Shown: piece by piece, positions 1 to 8,988 of the stretch
Numbering within the stretch: the stretch's first letter is position 1
Layout of the letters: each line of letters opens with the position of its first letter
Source: CAZGUG01 sp964625335
GTDB lineage: Bacteria > Bacillota > Clostridia > Ch29
NCBI GenBank assembly: GCA_964625335.1
Contig: CAZVBE010000003.1
Coordinates: 86,752-150,751, forward strand
Reading direction: 5' to 3'
DNA length: 64,000 bases
Program-made: the position numbers and the translations under genes
The notes under the pieces: model-generated
Told to the model about the DNA's origin: nothing
Seen by the model: the letters and a program-made list of their open reading frames with translations, nothing else
Database searches by the model: none

Positions 1-2
1 CA

Positions 3-518
3 AACGTCAGCGCCACCGTTGTTATGAATCTTATGGAGGGCCTTTTAAGGATAGGCATATTCCTTGTATACCTTTTGGCAGTCAGCAGGATGAAGGATAT
101 ACAGAGGGTGTTTGAATATCATGGCGCAGAGCACAAAACCATACACTGCTATGAGCACCGGCAGGAGCTTACTCCCGAAAACGCCGCTTCCTATTCCCGG
201 CTGCACCCGAGGTGCGGAACAAGCTTTTTGCTCATCGTGATGGTGGTAAGTATTATAGTGTTTTCGTTCATGGGCTGGCCCAATATGCTGGTCAGGATAA
301 TATCCAGGATTTTACTGCTGCCGCTGGTGGCAGGCATTTCCTATGAGATAATCAAATGGGCGGGCAGAAGCGAAAGCGCGCTTTCGCGGGTAGTCAGGAC
401 CCCGGGATTGTTTTTGCAAAGGCTTACCACACGGGAGCCTGATAACAGTCAGCTTGAGGTAGCCATAGCGGCCTTGAAGGCGGTAGCGCCGGAGGACCAG
501 GGAGTTGACGCTTGGTAA
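3..518 (+). CDS. DUF1385 (YqhQ-like) membrane protein, 5' truncated by window edge
   Basis: The reading frame is open from the first bases, so the N-terminal part lies outside the window. The visible part has a membrane segment, a conserved stretch with YHGAEHKTIHCYE and LHPRCGTSF, and two further hydrophobic segments. These match the DUF1385 family, whose members are usually about 300 aa and precede prmC and prfA in many Clostridia. Biochemical function is unknown. Its stop codon overlaps the prmC start in a TAATG arrangement, which suggests translational coupling. Confidence 0.85.
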   Translation, partial: NVSATVVMNLMEGLLRIGIFLVYLLAVSRMKDIQRVFEYHGAEHKTIHCYEHRQELTPENAASYSRLHPRCGTSFLLIVMVVSIIVFSFMGWPNMLVRIISRILLLPLVAGISYEIIKWAGRSESALSRVVRTPGLFLQRLTTREPDNSQLEVAIAALKAVAPEDQGVDAW

Positions 519-1408
519 TGGAGGAAAACAGCCTCAGGGAAATGGTAGATTACGGCACAATAAAGCTTGCCAAGGGGGGCGTGGACAGCCCCCGCCTGGA
601 CGCCGAGTTAATTCTTGCCTGGGTTATCGGCAGAGACAGGCTTTTTTTGTATTCCAACCCGGCACACCGTATTGACAGCAGGGAAAGAAAAGAGTATTTT
701 GCCCTGCTTGACCGAAGGGCAGAGGGCATGCCGGTTCATTATATAACCGGCAGCAGGGAATTTATGGGACTTGGTTTTAACGTTAATCCCTCGGTGCTGA
801 TACCGCGGCCGGATACCGAGACCCTTGTGGAGACAGCCCTTGAATGGTTGAAGCGGCACCGGCCGGACGGCGCCAGGGCGCTTGATATGGGTACCGGCAG
901 CGGCGCCGTTGCAATAAGCCTTGCCTGTTACCATAAAGGTTTAACGTTAAAGGCGGTGGATATTTCACCTAAGGCCCTGGAGGTTGCAAGGGTCAATGCC
1001 TTAAGACACGGGGTGGAAGGCCGTGTGGAATTTATAAGGGGGGATTTGTTTTCGCCCTTTGCGGGAAGCGGTATTAAGTTTGACCTTGTGGTGTCAAACC
1101 CCCCCTATATATCCGAGGAAGAAATGGCCGATTTGCAGAGGGAAGTGCTGCATGAACCGTCCTTAGCCCTTTGCGGGGGAACCGACGGGCTCTGCTTTTA
1201 CAGAAAAATCGCAGCCGGGGCCCCGGCGTTTATCAAAAAAGGAGGGCTTTTGGCGGTAGAAATTGCATTTAATCAGGCAGAGGCTGTGCAGGGCATTTTA
1301 TGGCAAACCGGTGGGTATACAAAGGTACGGGTGGTAAAGGACCTTGCCGGTAACGACAGGGTGGTGCTGGGGACAGCATCTGGAATTTCCCGCCGCCCGG
1401 TGATATAA
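518..1408 (+). CDS. prmC: Peptide chain release factor N5-glutamine methyltransferase
   Basis: This enzyme methylates the glutamine of the GGQ motif in release factors, using S-adenosylmethionine. The protein has the N-terminal helical domain, a Rossmann SAM-binding motif (DMGTGSGAVAISLA) and the catalytic NPPY signature (SNPPYISEEE). A TTG lies in frame at 512, but the ATG at 518 overlaps the upstream stop codon and sits behind GGAG-rich sequence, so I chose it. Its substrate, RF1, is encoded directly downstream, the usual order in Firmicutes. Confidence 0.95.
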   Translation: MEENSLREMVDYGTIKLAKGGVDSPRLDAELILAWVIGRDRLFLYSNPAHRIDSRERKEYFALLDRRAEGMPVHYITGSREFMGLGFNVNPSVLIPRPDTETLVETALEWLKRHRPDGARALDMGTGSGAVAISLACYHKGLTLKAVDISPKALEVARVNALRHGVEGRVEFIRGDLFSPFAGSGIKFDLVVSNPPYISEEEMADLQREVLHEPSLALCGGTDGLCFYRKIAAGAPAFIKKGGLLAVEIAFNQAEAVQGILWQTGGYTKVRVVKDLAGNDRVVLGTASGISRRPVI

Positions 1409-1460
1409 TTTATAAATGTTAATACTAACAGTGCAGTAATTTACGGTAGGAGTGAATTTA

Positions 1461-2531
1461 ATGCTGGACAAACTGGATTTTATAATGGATAAGTATAAGG
1501 AATTAAGCGCCAAGATCTCGGATCCCGAGATAATATCCGACAATGTAGTATGGACAAAATACGTTAAGGAACACGCCGAGATAGAACCGGTGGTGCAAAG
1601 ATACCAGCAGTATAAAAAGATTATGTCCGAGCTTTCGGAGGCCAAGGAGATGCTGGCGGATGCAAAGGATAAGGAATTCGAGGAAATGGTAAGGAATGAG
1701 ATAGACCAGCTTACGCCTGAAAAGGAGACCCTGGAGGAGGAGTTGAAAAAGCTCCTTATTCCCAAGGACCCAAACGATGACAAAAACGTATTTGTGGAGA
1801 TCCGCGCGGGGACCGGCGGTGAAGAAGCTGCTTTGTTTGCCGGAACCCTGTTTAGAATGTATAACAGGTATGCCGAGCGCAGGGGATGGAAAAACGAAAT
1901 TATGAGTTCGAACTCCACCAATATGGGCGGTTTCAAGGAAGTAGTGTTCATGCTGGAAGGAAAGGGCGCATACAGCAGGCTGAAATACGAGAGCGGGGTA
2001 CACAGGGTGCAGAGAATACCTTCCACCGAATCCTCCGGCAGGATACACACGTCGGCTGCGACGGTAGCGGTGCTTCCCGAGGCAAAGGATGTGGATGTTG
2101 ACATTAACCCAAACGAGCTGCGGATTGATGTATTCAGGTCGTCGGGACATGGCGGACAAAGCGTAAACACAACCGATTCCGCCGTGAGAATCACCCATAT
2201 TCCGACGGGGCTGGTGGTATCCTGCCAGGATGAAAAATCACAGCTCAAGAACAAGGATAAGGCGCTGAAGGTTTTAAAGGCCCGGCTGTTGGATATGGAA
2301 ATAGCCAAACGAAACGCCGAGATTGCAAAGTCAAGAAAAAGTCAGGTGGGCTCGGGGGACAGGAGCGAGAGAATACGTACCTATAATTATCCCCAGGGGA
2401 GGGTTACCGACCACAGGATCGGACTTACCATTTATCAGCTCGAGAATTTTCTTGACGGCGAGCTGGATGAGATGATAGATTCCCTAATTACCAGCGACCA
2501 GGCGGAAAAGTTAAAGAACACCGAAGCATAG
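1461..2531 (+). CDS. prfA: Peptide chain release factor 1
   Basis: RF1 reads UAA and UAG stop codons and triggers peptidyl-tRNA hydrolysis. The GGQ motif (SSGHGGQSVNTTDSAV) lies near residue 230, preceded by HRVQRIPSTESSGRIHTSAA, which is typical of class I bacterial factors. Length (356 aa from the ATG) is normal. A GTG at 1452 is in frame but is embedded in the Shine-Dalgarno region; the ATG at 1461 has better spacing. It follows prmC, whose product methylates it. Confidence 0.95.
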   Translation: MLDKLDFIMDKYKELSAKISDPEIISDNVVWTKYVKEHAEIEPVVQRYQQYKKIMSELSEAKEMLADAKDKEFEEMVRNEIDQLTPEKETLEEELKKLLIPKDPNDDKNVFVEIRAGTGGEEAALFAGTLFRMYNRYAERRGWKNEIMSSNSTNMGGFKEVVFMLEGKGAYSRLKYESGVHRVQRIPSTESSGRIHTSAATVAVLPEAKDVDVDINPNELRIDVFRSSGHGGQSVNTTDSAVRITHIPTGLVVSCQDEKSQLKNKDKALKVLKARLLDMEIAKRNAEIAKSRKSQVGSGDRSERIRTYNYPQGRVTDHRIGLTIYQLENFLDGELDEMIDSLITSDQAEKLKNTEA

Positions 2532-2555
2532 AGGTATTTTTGAATACCTCTTAAA
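2530..2555 (+). terminator. Possible hairpin terminator after prfA
   Basis: A perfect 9-bp stem (AGAGGTATT / AATACCTCT) with a 4-nt loop begins at the prfA stop codon. The following bases are AT-rich (TAAATTTAT) rather than a clean T-run, so termination strength is uncertain. Confidence 0.45.
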
Positions 2556-2673
2556 TTTATATACAAAACCCGGCTGACAGGTCACATGGCCAATAAGGGT
2601 GTGATTGTTGTGCTATAACCCCGGCGGCAGGAATAGAATGTTAACAGCTAATTCTTCGTAAGGAGTGATTGGG

Positions 2674-3411
2674 TTGGATAATATTCTTACTTCCACTCTT
2701 CTGGGGTTTGTGGTGGGTATGGTGGGTACCGGTGCCGGCGGTACGGCTGCCTTTATTCTGAGAAGACCGTCCCGGCGGTTTATGGGAACCATTCTCGGCC
2801 TGTCGGGGGGCCTTATGATATCCATAGTGTGTTTTGAACTGCTTCCCGAGGCCTTTGAAATGGCTGGCTTAACCTACTCGATAGCTGGTATAATATTAGG
2901 TGTGGGGCTGGTCACGCTGATTGACGTTTTTCTGCCGCACCGGGACTTTGCAGAAAAAAATATCCGCGGCAGCGGTTATATAAGGACAGGGATATTGCTG
3001 GGCCTGGGGATTGCGATACATAACTTTCCGGAGGGGCTTGCCATTGGTTCGGGGTTGGCAGCCAATACCCAACTGGGAATAAGCCTTGCCCTTGTCATAG
3101 GGCTTCACAATATGCCCGAGGGGATAGCCATGGCAACGCCTATGATAATAGGCGGGTATTCGAGGGTTAAGGTTTTTCTTATCACAATTATGGCGGGTAT
3201 ACCGATGGGAATCGGCGCCTTTGCTGGTGCTCTGCTGGGGGAAATATCCCCGCTGCTGGTCTCCTTCTGCCTTTCGTTTGCCGGGGGTACCATGCTGTTT
3301 ATCACCTGCGGCGAGCTTATACCCAAATCCCAGAATATACACCGCGGCAGGGCTTCATCATTTGGAATTATACTGGGTATTATTGCCGGAATAGTGCTTT
3401 CGGCTATATGA
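2674..3411 (+). CDS. ZIP-family divalent metal transporter
   Basis: A polytopic membrane protein with about eight hydrophobic segments. It carries the paired ZIP metal-site motifs HNFPEGLAIG and HNMPEGIAMA on the central helices, which bind Zn2+/Fe2+ along the transport path. Length (245 aa) fits the ZupT/GufA branch. The track GTG at 2665 abuts the Shine-Dalgarno AAGGAG, so TTG at 2674 is the more likely start. The transported metal cannot be decided from sequence. Confidence 0.85.
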   Translation: MDNILTSTLLGFVVGMVGTGAGGTAAFILRRPSRRFMGTILGLSGGLMISIVCFELLPEAFEMAGLTYSIAGIILGVGLVTLIDVFLPHRDFAEKNIRGSGYIRTGILLGLGIAIHNFPEGLAIGSGLAANTQLGISLALVIGLHNMPEGIAMATPMIIGGYSRVKVFLITIMAGIPMGIGAFAGALLGEISPLLVSFCLSFAGGTMLFITCGELIPKSQNIHRGRASSFGIILGIIAGIVLSAI

Positions 3412-3459
3412 GGGCTTATCAACAATTGTTGCAGTACTTTGAGGAGCTGACGTGAGATT

Positions 3460-4509
3460 ATGGATACCAGGGTGGTCAGGATTGACGCAAACAATATGGA
3501 CCATAAAGCATTAAAAAGGGCGGGTGCTCTGATAAGGGAAGGGGGGCTTGTGGCCTTTCCCACCGAAACGGTATACGGATTGGGTGCCAACGGACTTGAT
3601 GCCGGTGCCGTCAAAGGCATATTTAAAGCCAAGGGCAGGCCAAGCGACAATCCCCTTATCCTGCATATTTCCCGTACGGAGGAATTGGACAGGCTTGTGG
3701 CCTGCGTGCCGGCGGCGGCTTCAAAGCTTATCGACAGGTTCTGGCCCGGCCCGCTGACGCTGGTGCTGAAAAAATCCCCGCTGGTACCGGAGGCGGTAAC
3801 GGCGGGCCTTGATACGGTGGCAGTAAGGATGCCCAGCCATCCCATTGCGGCGAGAATGATATACTACGCAGGGGTTCCGGTGGCTGCCCCAAGTGCCAAT
3901 CTTTCCGGCAAACCGAGCCCTACCCGGATAAGCCATGTCCTGGACGACCTAATGGGCAGGGTGGATATGATAATAGACGGAGGAGATGTATCTGTGGGCT
4001 TGGAATCCACCGTGGCCGAGGTTACTCCCGGTGGGGTTTCTGTCCTCCGTCCCGGCGGTATTACGGTGGAGCAAATAAGGCAGGTCGTCGGGAATGTGTT
4101 TGTGGACCCGGCATTAGAAAACGGCAACGGAACTGACATTCCAAGGTCCCCCGGCATGAAATATACCCATTATTCGCCTGAGGCCGAGGTTATAATAATT
4201 GATGGTATAATAGAAAGGGTTGTGGGCAGGATACAGCGGATGTCCGGGGAACTGGAAGCAAAGGGCCGGAAAGTGGGTATACTGGCTACCGAGCAGACCA
4301 GGGCCTTGTACAGAAACGGTACCGTCATATCTGCGGGGGACAGGGAAAAACCGTGCACCATAGCCGCGAGTCTGTTTGCCGCCTTAAGGGAGTTTGACAG
4401 GCTGGGGGTAGATATTATACTTGCCGAGGCTGTGGAACGGGATGATATGGGGCTTGCCATTATGAACAGGCTGTTAAAGGCCGCATCCTATAATATCATA
4501 AGGGTATGA
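3460..4509 (+). CDS. tsaC: L-threonylcarbamoyladenylate synthase
   Basis: TsaC/Sua5 makes threonylcarbamoyl-AMP from threonine, bicarbonate and ATP for the t6A37 tRNA modification. Residues of roughly 1-200 form the YrdC domain, with the N-terminal PTETVYGLG motif, KGRPSDNPL and the PSANLSGKPSPT segment. The remaining approximately 140 residues form the Sua5 C-terminal domain, which includes SPGMKYTHYSPEA. At 349 aa this is the long Sua5/YwlC type. The next gene is the YwlE-like phosphatase, as in Bacillus. Confidence 0.93.
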   Translation: MDTRVVRIDANNMDHKALKRAGALIREGGLVAFPTETVYGLGANGLDAGAVKGIFKAKGRPSDNPLILHISRTEELDRLVACVPAAASKLIDRFWPGPLTLVLKKSPLVPEAVTAGLDTVAVRMPSHPIAARMIYYAGVPVAAPSANLSGKPSPTRISHVLDDLMGRVDMIIDGGDVSVGLESTVAEVTPGGVSVLRPGGITVEQIRQVVGNVFVDPALENGNGTDIPRSPGMKYTHYSPEAEVIIIDGIIERVVGRIQRMSGELEAKGRKVGILATEQTRALYRNGTVISAGDREKPCTIAASLFAALREFDRLGVDIILAEAVERDDMGLAIMNRLLKAASYNIIRV

Positions 4510-4563
4510 CTAAACGGTTATAAACCGGGTTTTATAAAAATTACATACGCGGGAGGTATGGAA

Positions 4564-5073
4564 GTGAAGAGCATATTGTTTGTCTGCACAGGCAATACCT
4601 GCAGAAGCAGTATGGCCGAGGCCCTGCTAAGGAGTATGCTGAAGGACGCCGGGTTGGATATAAAGGTGGCGTCTGCAGGTACGGCGGTGTTCCGGCAGGA
4701 GGGCGCATCAGAACAGGCTGTGGAAGTTATGAAGGAAAACGGGATAGACCTGTCGGAGCACACCTCCACGCCTGTTAATGCGGAGAACCTCGGACAGGCG
4801 GATCTGATACTGACCATGACTATGGCCCATAAGAGGGCGGTAATCGGCATGGCTCCCGGCATGTCCGGAAAGGTATTCACGCTTAAGGAATACGCTGGCG
4901 GCGGGTTAAAGGATTCGGACAACCGGGATATTTTGGATATACGCGACCCCTTTGGGGGCAGGGTGGAAGAATACAGGGCCTGTGCCGAAGAAATCCGGTA
5001 TCTTCTGGAGAAACTGGTGGAAATAATTAAGGCAGGGGGCCTGCAATCCAATAAGGAGGGGCATGGAGAATGA
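4564..5073 (+). CDS. Low-molecular-weight protein phosphatase (YwlE-like)
   Basis: The N-terminal phosphate-binding loop CTGNTCRSSMAE fits the CX5R(S/T) signature, and the general-acid region reads DIRDPFGG. The threonine in CTGNTC is characteristic of YwlE, a protein-arginine phosphatase that opposes McsB, rather than of tyrosine phosphatases; this specificity is inferred. An ATG at 4558 lies too close to the GGGAGG site, so GTG at 4564 is preferred. The stop codon overlaps the rpiB start. Confidence 0.85.
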   Translation: MKSILFVCTGNTCRSSMAEALLRSMLKDAGLDIKVASAGTAVFRQEGASEQAVEVMKENGIDLSEHTSTPVNAENLGQADLILTMTMAHKRAVIGMAPGMSGKVFTLKEYAGGGLKDSDNRDILDIRDPFGGRVEEYRACAEEIRYLLEKLVEIIKAGGLQSNKEGHGE

Positions 5074-5516
5074 AAATAGCTGTTGGCAGCGACCATGGAG
5101 GCTATGAGCTTAAGGAAAGCATAAAGGAGCTTTTTGAACGCAGGAATATAGAATACAGCGATTTTGGAACCTTTAACACCGATTCGGTGGACTATCCGGA
5201 CTTTGCGCAGAAGGTTACCTCCGCCGTTATATCCGGAGGTTATGACCGGGGCATTTTATGCTGCGGCACCGGTATCGGTATTTCAATGGCGGCCAACAAA
5301 GCGCCCGGCATAAGGGCGGCTTTGTGCGGGGACTGTTATTCCGCCAAAATGTCCCGCCTGCACAATGACGCCAACGTACTGTGTATGGGCGGCAGGGTGG
5401 TAGGCACCGGGCTTGCCCTTGAGATTGTGAACACCTGGCTTCAAACGGAATTCGAGGGCGGCAGGCACCAAAGGAGAGTAGACAAGATTACCGGTATTGA
5501 ACACAAACACGAGTGA
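5070..5516 (+). CDS. rpiB: Ribose-5-phosphate isomerase B
   Basis: RpiB interconverts ribose-5-phosphate and ribulose-5-phosphate in the pentose phosphate pathway. Visible family features are the N-terminal GSDHGGYELK, the catalytic cysteine region CCGTGIGISMAANK and the C-terminal HNDANVLCMGGR. Length (148 aa) is normal. The start overlaps the phosphatase stop codon (ATGA) and follows GGAGGGG. Confidence 0.94.
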   Translation: MKIAVGSDHGGYELKESIKELFERRNIEYSDFGTFNTDSVDYPDFAQKVTSAVISGGYDRGILCCGTGIGISMAANKAPGIRAALCGDCYSAKMSRLHNDANVLCMGGRVVGTGLALEIVNTWLQTEFEGGRHQRRVDKITGIEHKHE

Positions 5517-5585
5517 AACAACAGGGACGGTTCTTTTTGTTATATGGGAATGGGGACACACCTTAGACAAGCGTCCCCTGCCGCA
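5517..5585. repeat. Dispersed GGGACGGTTC repeat module, copy 1
   Basis: The rpiB-upp gap holds CAGGGACGGTTCTTTTTGTT followed by GGGGACACACCTT and GCGTCCCCTG. Both halves recur in inverted order between the two c-subunit genes near 19.8 kb, and the first half recurs twice near 63.5 kb. No open frame is present. The role is unknown; such intergenic GGGACGGTTC repeats are common in Clostridia. Confidence 0.7.
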
Positions 5586-5613
5586 AAAAAATAAATAACC
5601 GGGGGGAATATGC

Positions 5614-6246
5614 ATGAAAAAGATGGTACATATTTTGGAACATCCGCTGATCCAGCACAAGCTTACCATGATAAGGGATGCCGGCACCGGACCCAAGGAG
5701 TTCAGGGAACTGGTGGAAGAGCTTTCAATGCTGATGGCCTACGAGGTTACAAGAAACATTCCTGTCCAGGAGGTGGAGGTACAGACGCCCCTTTGTAAAA
5801 CAAAATGCAAAAGCATTTCGGGCAGGAAGTTAGGGATTATTCCAATATTAAGGGCAGGGCTGGGGATGGTAAATGGGATGCTAAAGCTTATTCCAACGGC
5901 TAAGGTCGGTCATATAGGACTTTACCGGGACCCTGACACTTTAAAGCCGGTGGAATACTACTGCAAGCTGCCCCCGGACATAGAGGAAAGGGAGCTTATT
6001 CTGCTTGACCCGATGCTTGCCACCGGAGGTTCTGCCTGTGCCGGCATAGAATTTTTGAAGCAAAAGGGAGCAAAAAATATAAAGCTGATGTGCCTTATAG
6101 CGGCGCCGGAGGGGGTTGACAGGGTCTGTACCCAGCATCCTGATGTGGAAATTTATACGGCTTCGGTAGACCAAAAACTGGATGACCATGCCTATATCGT
6201 ACCGGGTTTGGGCGACGCCGGAGACAGGTTGTTTGGCACCAAGTAA
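5614..6246 (+). CDS. upp: Uracil phosphoribosyltransferase
   Basis: Upp salvages uracil to UMP using PRPP. The PRPP loop is seen as ILLDPMLATGGSACAGIEFLK, and the uracil-binding C-terminal segment ends YIVPGLGDAGDRLFGTK. Length (210 aa) is normal. It starts at ATG behind GGGGGGAA. It lies in the classical upp-tagO-mnaA-atp neighbourhood of Firmicutes. Confidence 0.95.
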   Translation: MKKMVHILEHPLIQHKLTMIRDAGTGPKEFRELVEELSMLMAYEVTRNIPVQEVEVQTPLCKTKCKSISGRKLGIIPILRAGLGMVNGMLKLIPTAKVGHIGLYRDPDTLKPVEYYCKLPPDIEERELILLDPMLATGGSACAGIEFLKQKGAKNIKLMCLIAAPEGVDRVCTQHPDVEIYTASVDQKLDDHAYIVPGLGDAGDRLFGTK

Positions 6247-6285
6247 TGGAAAAATTAAATTCTGTTTACAATTTGTGCCTTCGTG

Positions 6286-6314
6286 TTGACAGTCTTGTCC
6301 GGTTGCTCTAGAAT
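6286..6314 (+). promoter_or_regulatory. Sigma-A promoter upstream of tagO
   Basis: TTGACA at 6286-6291, a 17-bp spacer and TAGAAT at 6309-6314 form a near-consensus housekeeping promoter, about 60 bp upstream of the tagO start. Confidence 0.75.
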
Positions 6315-6373
6315 TAACATTAGGGCTGATTATTGATTAACATAAGGACAGGATATTAAGGAGGCACATTAAA

Positions 6374-7417
6374 TTGGAGAAGTATCTTATTGCCTTTATT
6401 GCCGCTTTGGCGATCTCGTTTGTAACGACGCCTTTTATAAAAAAACTGGCTATAAGGATTGGAGCCGTTGACGTTCCAAAAGATGACCGGCGTGTACACG
6501 ATAAGCCTATGCCCAGATTGGGAGGATTGGCTATTTATATAGGTTTTATGGCTGCTGTTTTGATACTGGTACCGTACAGCACCAAGCTGTTTGGTATATT
6601 GGCGGGCGCCACTTTGATTGTTATGCTGGGTGTGGTTGACGATATTAAGCCGCTGCCTTCAAAGCTCAAGCTGCTTATACAGATAGCGGCAGCGTTTATA
6701 CTGGTCGCCTGCGGCGTGCGGGTTGAGTGGATTACCAACCCTTTTGACAGCGTGGACGGTATGGCGTATTTATCCTTTTTCAGTTATCCGATAACCGTTT
6801 TCTGGGTGGTTGGAGTGACAAATACGCTCAACCTCATTGACGGACTGGACGGTCTGGCTGCAGGGATAGCTTCGATTGCAGCCCTTTCACTGCTGGTGGT
6901 ATCCATAATGAACGGACACACCGTGGTCGTTATATTTACTGCGGCGCTGGCCGGTTCGGCAATTGGGTTTTTACCTTACAATTTTAACCCCGCAAAGATT
7001 TTCATGGGGGATACCGGCTCCACATTCCTTGGCTTCGTCCTGGCCGCCATTTCCATAGAGGGGGCAATAAAGGGCGCAACCACGCTGGCCATTGCCATAC
7101 CTATTCTCGCCCTTGGGCTGCCTATTTTCGACACAACCTTTGCGATAATAAGGAGAGCCGTTAACGGCAAGCCAATCATGGAGGCGGATAAGGGACATTT
7201 GCACCACAGGCTGCTTGCCCTGGGGCTTTCCCAGAAGCAGGTAGTGTTCACCCTTTATGCCGTAAGCGCTTTTTTAGGGCTTGGCGCAATAGTTATTACG
7301 CAGGATAATCCCATTAAATCGGTAGCGGTTGTGGGTTTTGTTGCGGTGACTATGGTATTGGCCCTCAGCCAGATGGGGTTCCAGGAGCCCGGGCATAAAA
7401 AGAAGCTTGACCAATAG
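6374..7417 (+). CDS. tagO: Undecaprenyl-phosphate GlcNAc-1-phosphate transferase (TagO/WecA family)
   Basis: An integral membrane enzyme that moves GlcNAc-1-phosphate from UDP-GlcNAc to undecaprenyl phosphate and so begins teichoic-acid or other wall-polymer synthesis. Typical motifs are PRLGGLAIY, VDDIKPLPSKLKLL (the aspartate pair), NLIDGLDGLAAG and NFNPAKIFMGDTGS, followed by the HLHHRLLALG loop. Length (347 aa) and about 11 hydrophobic segments fit. The TTG start follows AAGGAGG. The next gene makes ManNAc from the same sugar nucleotide. Confidence 0.92.
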   Translation: MEKYLIAFIAALAISFVTTPFIKKLAIRIGAVDVPKDDRRVHDKPMPRLGGLAIYIGFMAAVLILVPYSTKLFGILAGATLIVMLGVVDDIKPLPSKLKLLIQIAAAFILVACGVRVEWITNPFDSVDGMAYLSFFSYPITVFWVVGVTNTLNLIDGLDGLAAGIASIAALSLLVVSIMNGHTVVVIFTAALAGSAIGFLPYNFNPAKIFMGDTGSTFLGFVLAAISIEGAIKGATTLAIAIPILALGLPIFDTTFAIIRRAVNGKPIMEADKGHLHHRLLALGLSQKQVVFTLYAVSAFLGLGAIVITQDNPIKSVAVVGFVAVTMVLALSQMGFQEPGHKKKLDQ

Positions 7418-7418
7418 C

Positions 7419-7440
7419 AGCCGGGGGATCCCGGCTTTTT
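7419..7440 (+). terminator. Intrinsic terminator after tagO
   Basis: Stem AGCCGGG / CCCGGCT with a GGAT loop, followed directly by TTTT, two bases after the tagO stop. Confidence 0.8.
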
Positions 7441-7457
7441 AACTGGGAATTTTGGGA

Positions 7458-7478
7458 CGAATAACCGTCCCTTGTTCC
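7458..7478. repeat. Partial dispersed repeat (ACCGTCCCTTGTTCC)
   Basis: The mnaA leader holds ATAACCGTCCCTTGTTCC, which matches the reverse complement of the GGGACGG repeat core found at 5.5, 19.8 and 63.5 kb. It lies between the tagO terminator and the mnaA Shine-Dalgarno site. Confidence 0.5.
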
Positions 7479-7496
7479 AAAGTCAGGAGGCAGAGC

Positions 7497-8687
7497 ATGG
7501 ACAGGATAAGGGTTATGACGGTGTTCGGGACAAGGCCGGAGGCGATAAAAATGGCCCCCCTCATAAAGCTTATGCGGCATAACACACATATCGAAACGGT
7601 GGTGTGTGTTACGGCGCAGCACAGGGAGATGCTTGACCAGGTGCTGGAGCTGTTCGATATAGTTCCCGATTACGACCTCGATATTATGCAGGACAGGCAG
7701 ACGCTCACCGGGGTGACGGTAAGGGCCCTTAAGGGCCTGGATAAGGTTTTGGGAGAAGTGTCTCCGGATGCGCTGCTGGTCCACGGTGATACCACCACTA
7801 CCTTTGCCGGAAGCCTTGCTGGTTTTTACCGGCATGTCAGGGTGGGACACGTGGAGGCGGGACTTAGGACCTTCGACAAATATTCGCCCTTTCCCGAGGA
7901 GATAAACCGCAGGCTTACCGGTGTAATGGCAGACATGCATTTCGCGCCCACCTCCGGGGCAAAGGCAAACCTGGTGAATGAAGGCATAGGCGAAAAGTCT
8001 ATAGTGGTTACCGGAAACACCGTGATTGACGCGCTGATGCAGGTGGTAGAAAGCGATTACAATTTCAGGCATCCGCCCCTTAAGGATATCGGGTTTGACT
8101 CCAAAAGGGTTATACTGCTTACCTGCCACCGGCGGGAGAACATCGGTGCGCCCATGGCCGGAATATTCAAAGCGGTGCGGGATATCGCGGCGGCCTACAG
8201 CGATGTCGAGGTGGTTTACCCGGTACACAAAAACCCTGCGGTAGTTGATACCGCCCGCAGTATACTCGCAGGCAGGGACAGGATACACCTGATAGAGCCC
8301 CTGGACTATCTGCCCTTTGCCAATCTTATCAATAAATGTTTTATGGTGCTCACCGATTCCGGAGGCATACAGGAGGAAGCGCCGTCGCTCGGCAAGCCGG
8401 TGTTGGTACTAAGAGAGGTTACCGAAAGACCCGAGGCGGTACAGGCGGGAACCGTAAAGCTTGCCGGAGTTAACAGGGAGGATATAGTAAGGTCTGCTTC
8501 CCGATTACTCGAAGATGAAAATTCATACAACAGCATGGCCCATGCCGTTAACCCCTACGGAGACGGCAGAGCTTCGCAAAGAATCGTGGATGCTCTTTTA
8601 TACTTCTATGGTATTAACAAAACCTCTCCGGCGGATTTCCAACCGATGGCCCAAAACGGGTCTACAGATATTTGGTTAAAAAAATAA
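7497..8687 (+). CDS. mnaA: UDP-N-acetylglucosamine 2-epimerase (non-hydrolysing)
   Basis: This cytoplasmic enzyme interconverts UDP-GlcNAc and UDP-ManNAc for wall-polymer linkage units. It opens with VMTVFGTRPEAIKMAPL and contains HGDTTTTFAGSLAG, HVEAGLRTFDKYSPFPEEINRR (as two adjoining motifs), HRRENIG and DSGGIQEEAPSLGKPVLVLR, all diagnostic. The open frame reaches back to 7452, but the ATG at 7497 has a good AGGAGG site and matches the family N-terminus, giving 396 aa. Confidence 0.94.
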   Translation: MDRIRVMTVFGTRPEAIKMAPLIKLMRHNTHIETVVCVTAQHREMLDQVLELFDIVPDYDLDIMQDRQTLTGVTVRALKGLDKVLGEVSPDALLVHGDTTTTFAGSLAGFYRHVRVGHVEAGLRTFDKYSPFPEEINRRLTGVMADMHFAPTSGAKANLVNEGIGEKSIVVTGNTVIDALMQVVESDYNFRHPPLKDIGFDSKRVILLTCHRRENIGAPMAGIFKAVRDIAAAYSDVEVVYPVHKNPAVVDTARSILAGRDRIHLIEPLDYLPFANLINKCFMVLTDSGGIQEEAPSLGKPVLVLREVTERPEAVQAGTVKLAGVNREDIVRSASRLLEDENSYNSMAHAVNPYGDGRASQRIVDALLYFYGINKTSPADFQPMAQNGSTDIWLKK

Positions 8688-8988
8688 CAATGCCACATCA
8701 GGCGCCAACTCTTTAAGTGGCTTTGTTTCCTTCTATTTCCCTATGAAAACCTTCATAAAAAATGATAAAATATATAATAAAACTACAATTTTTTGATAAA
8801 TGTTAGACAGGAATTTGAAGTCCTGTGTAGAATGTATACCAGTATGTAGGTGTGGTCTTAGTCTGCTATCGTTTCAGGCTTTGTATGTTTTTGTATATCT
8901 AAGTTTATAGTATAATAGATATATGATAGCAGGACACATGTGGTTGGGAGAACCGTACCCATGATTTCCGAGAGGTGGTGAGCATTCA
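8688..8988. other. Intergenic region between mnaA and the V-ATPase operon
   Basis: No open frame is convincing here. A weak terminator-like hairpin GCCAC/GTGGC followed by TTTGTTT lies at 8692-8728. A 6-bp inverted repeat ACAGGA/TCCTGT lies at 8807-8826. A consensus -10 box TATAAT lies at 8911-8916 without a clear -35 at normal spacing; it is the best candidate for the V-ATPase promoter, roughly 75 bp before the first gene. Confidence 0.5.

Noticed and set aside
1298..2308. 336-aa reverse-strand open frame over prfA
   Set aside because: Antisense shadow of a clear release factor gene; low-complexity Ser/Leu/Phe composition.
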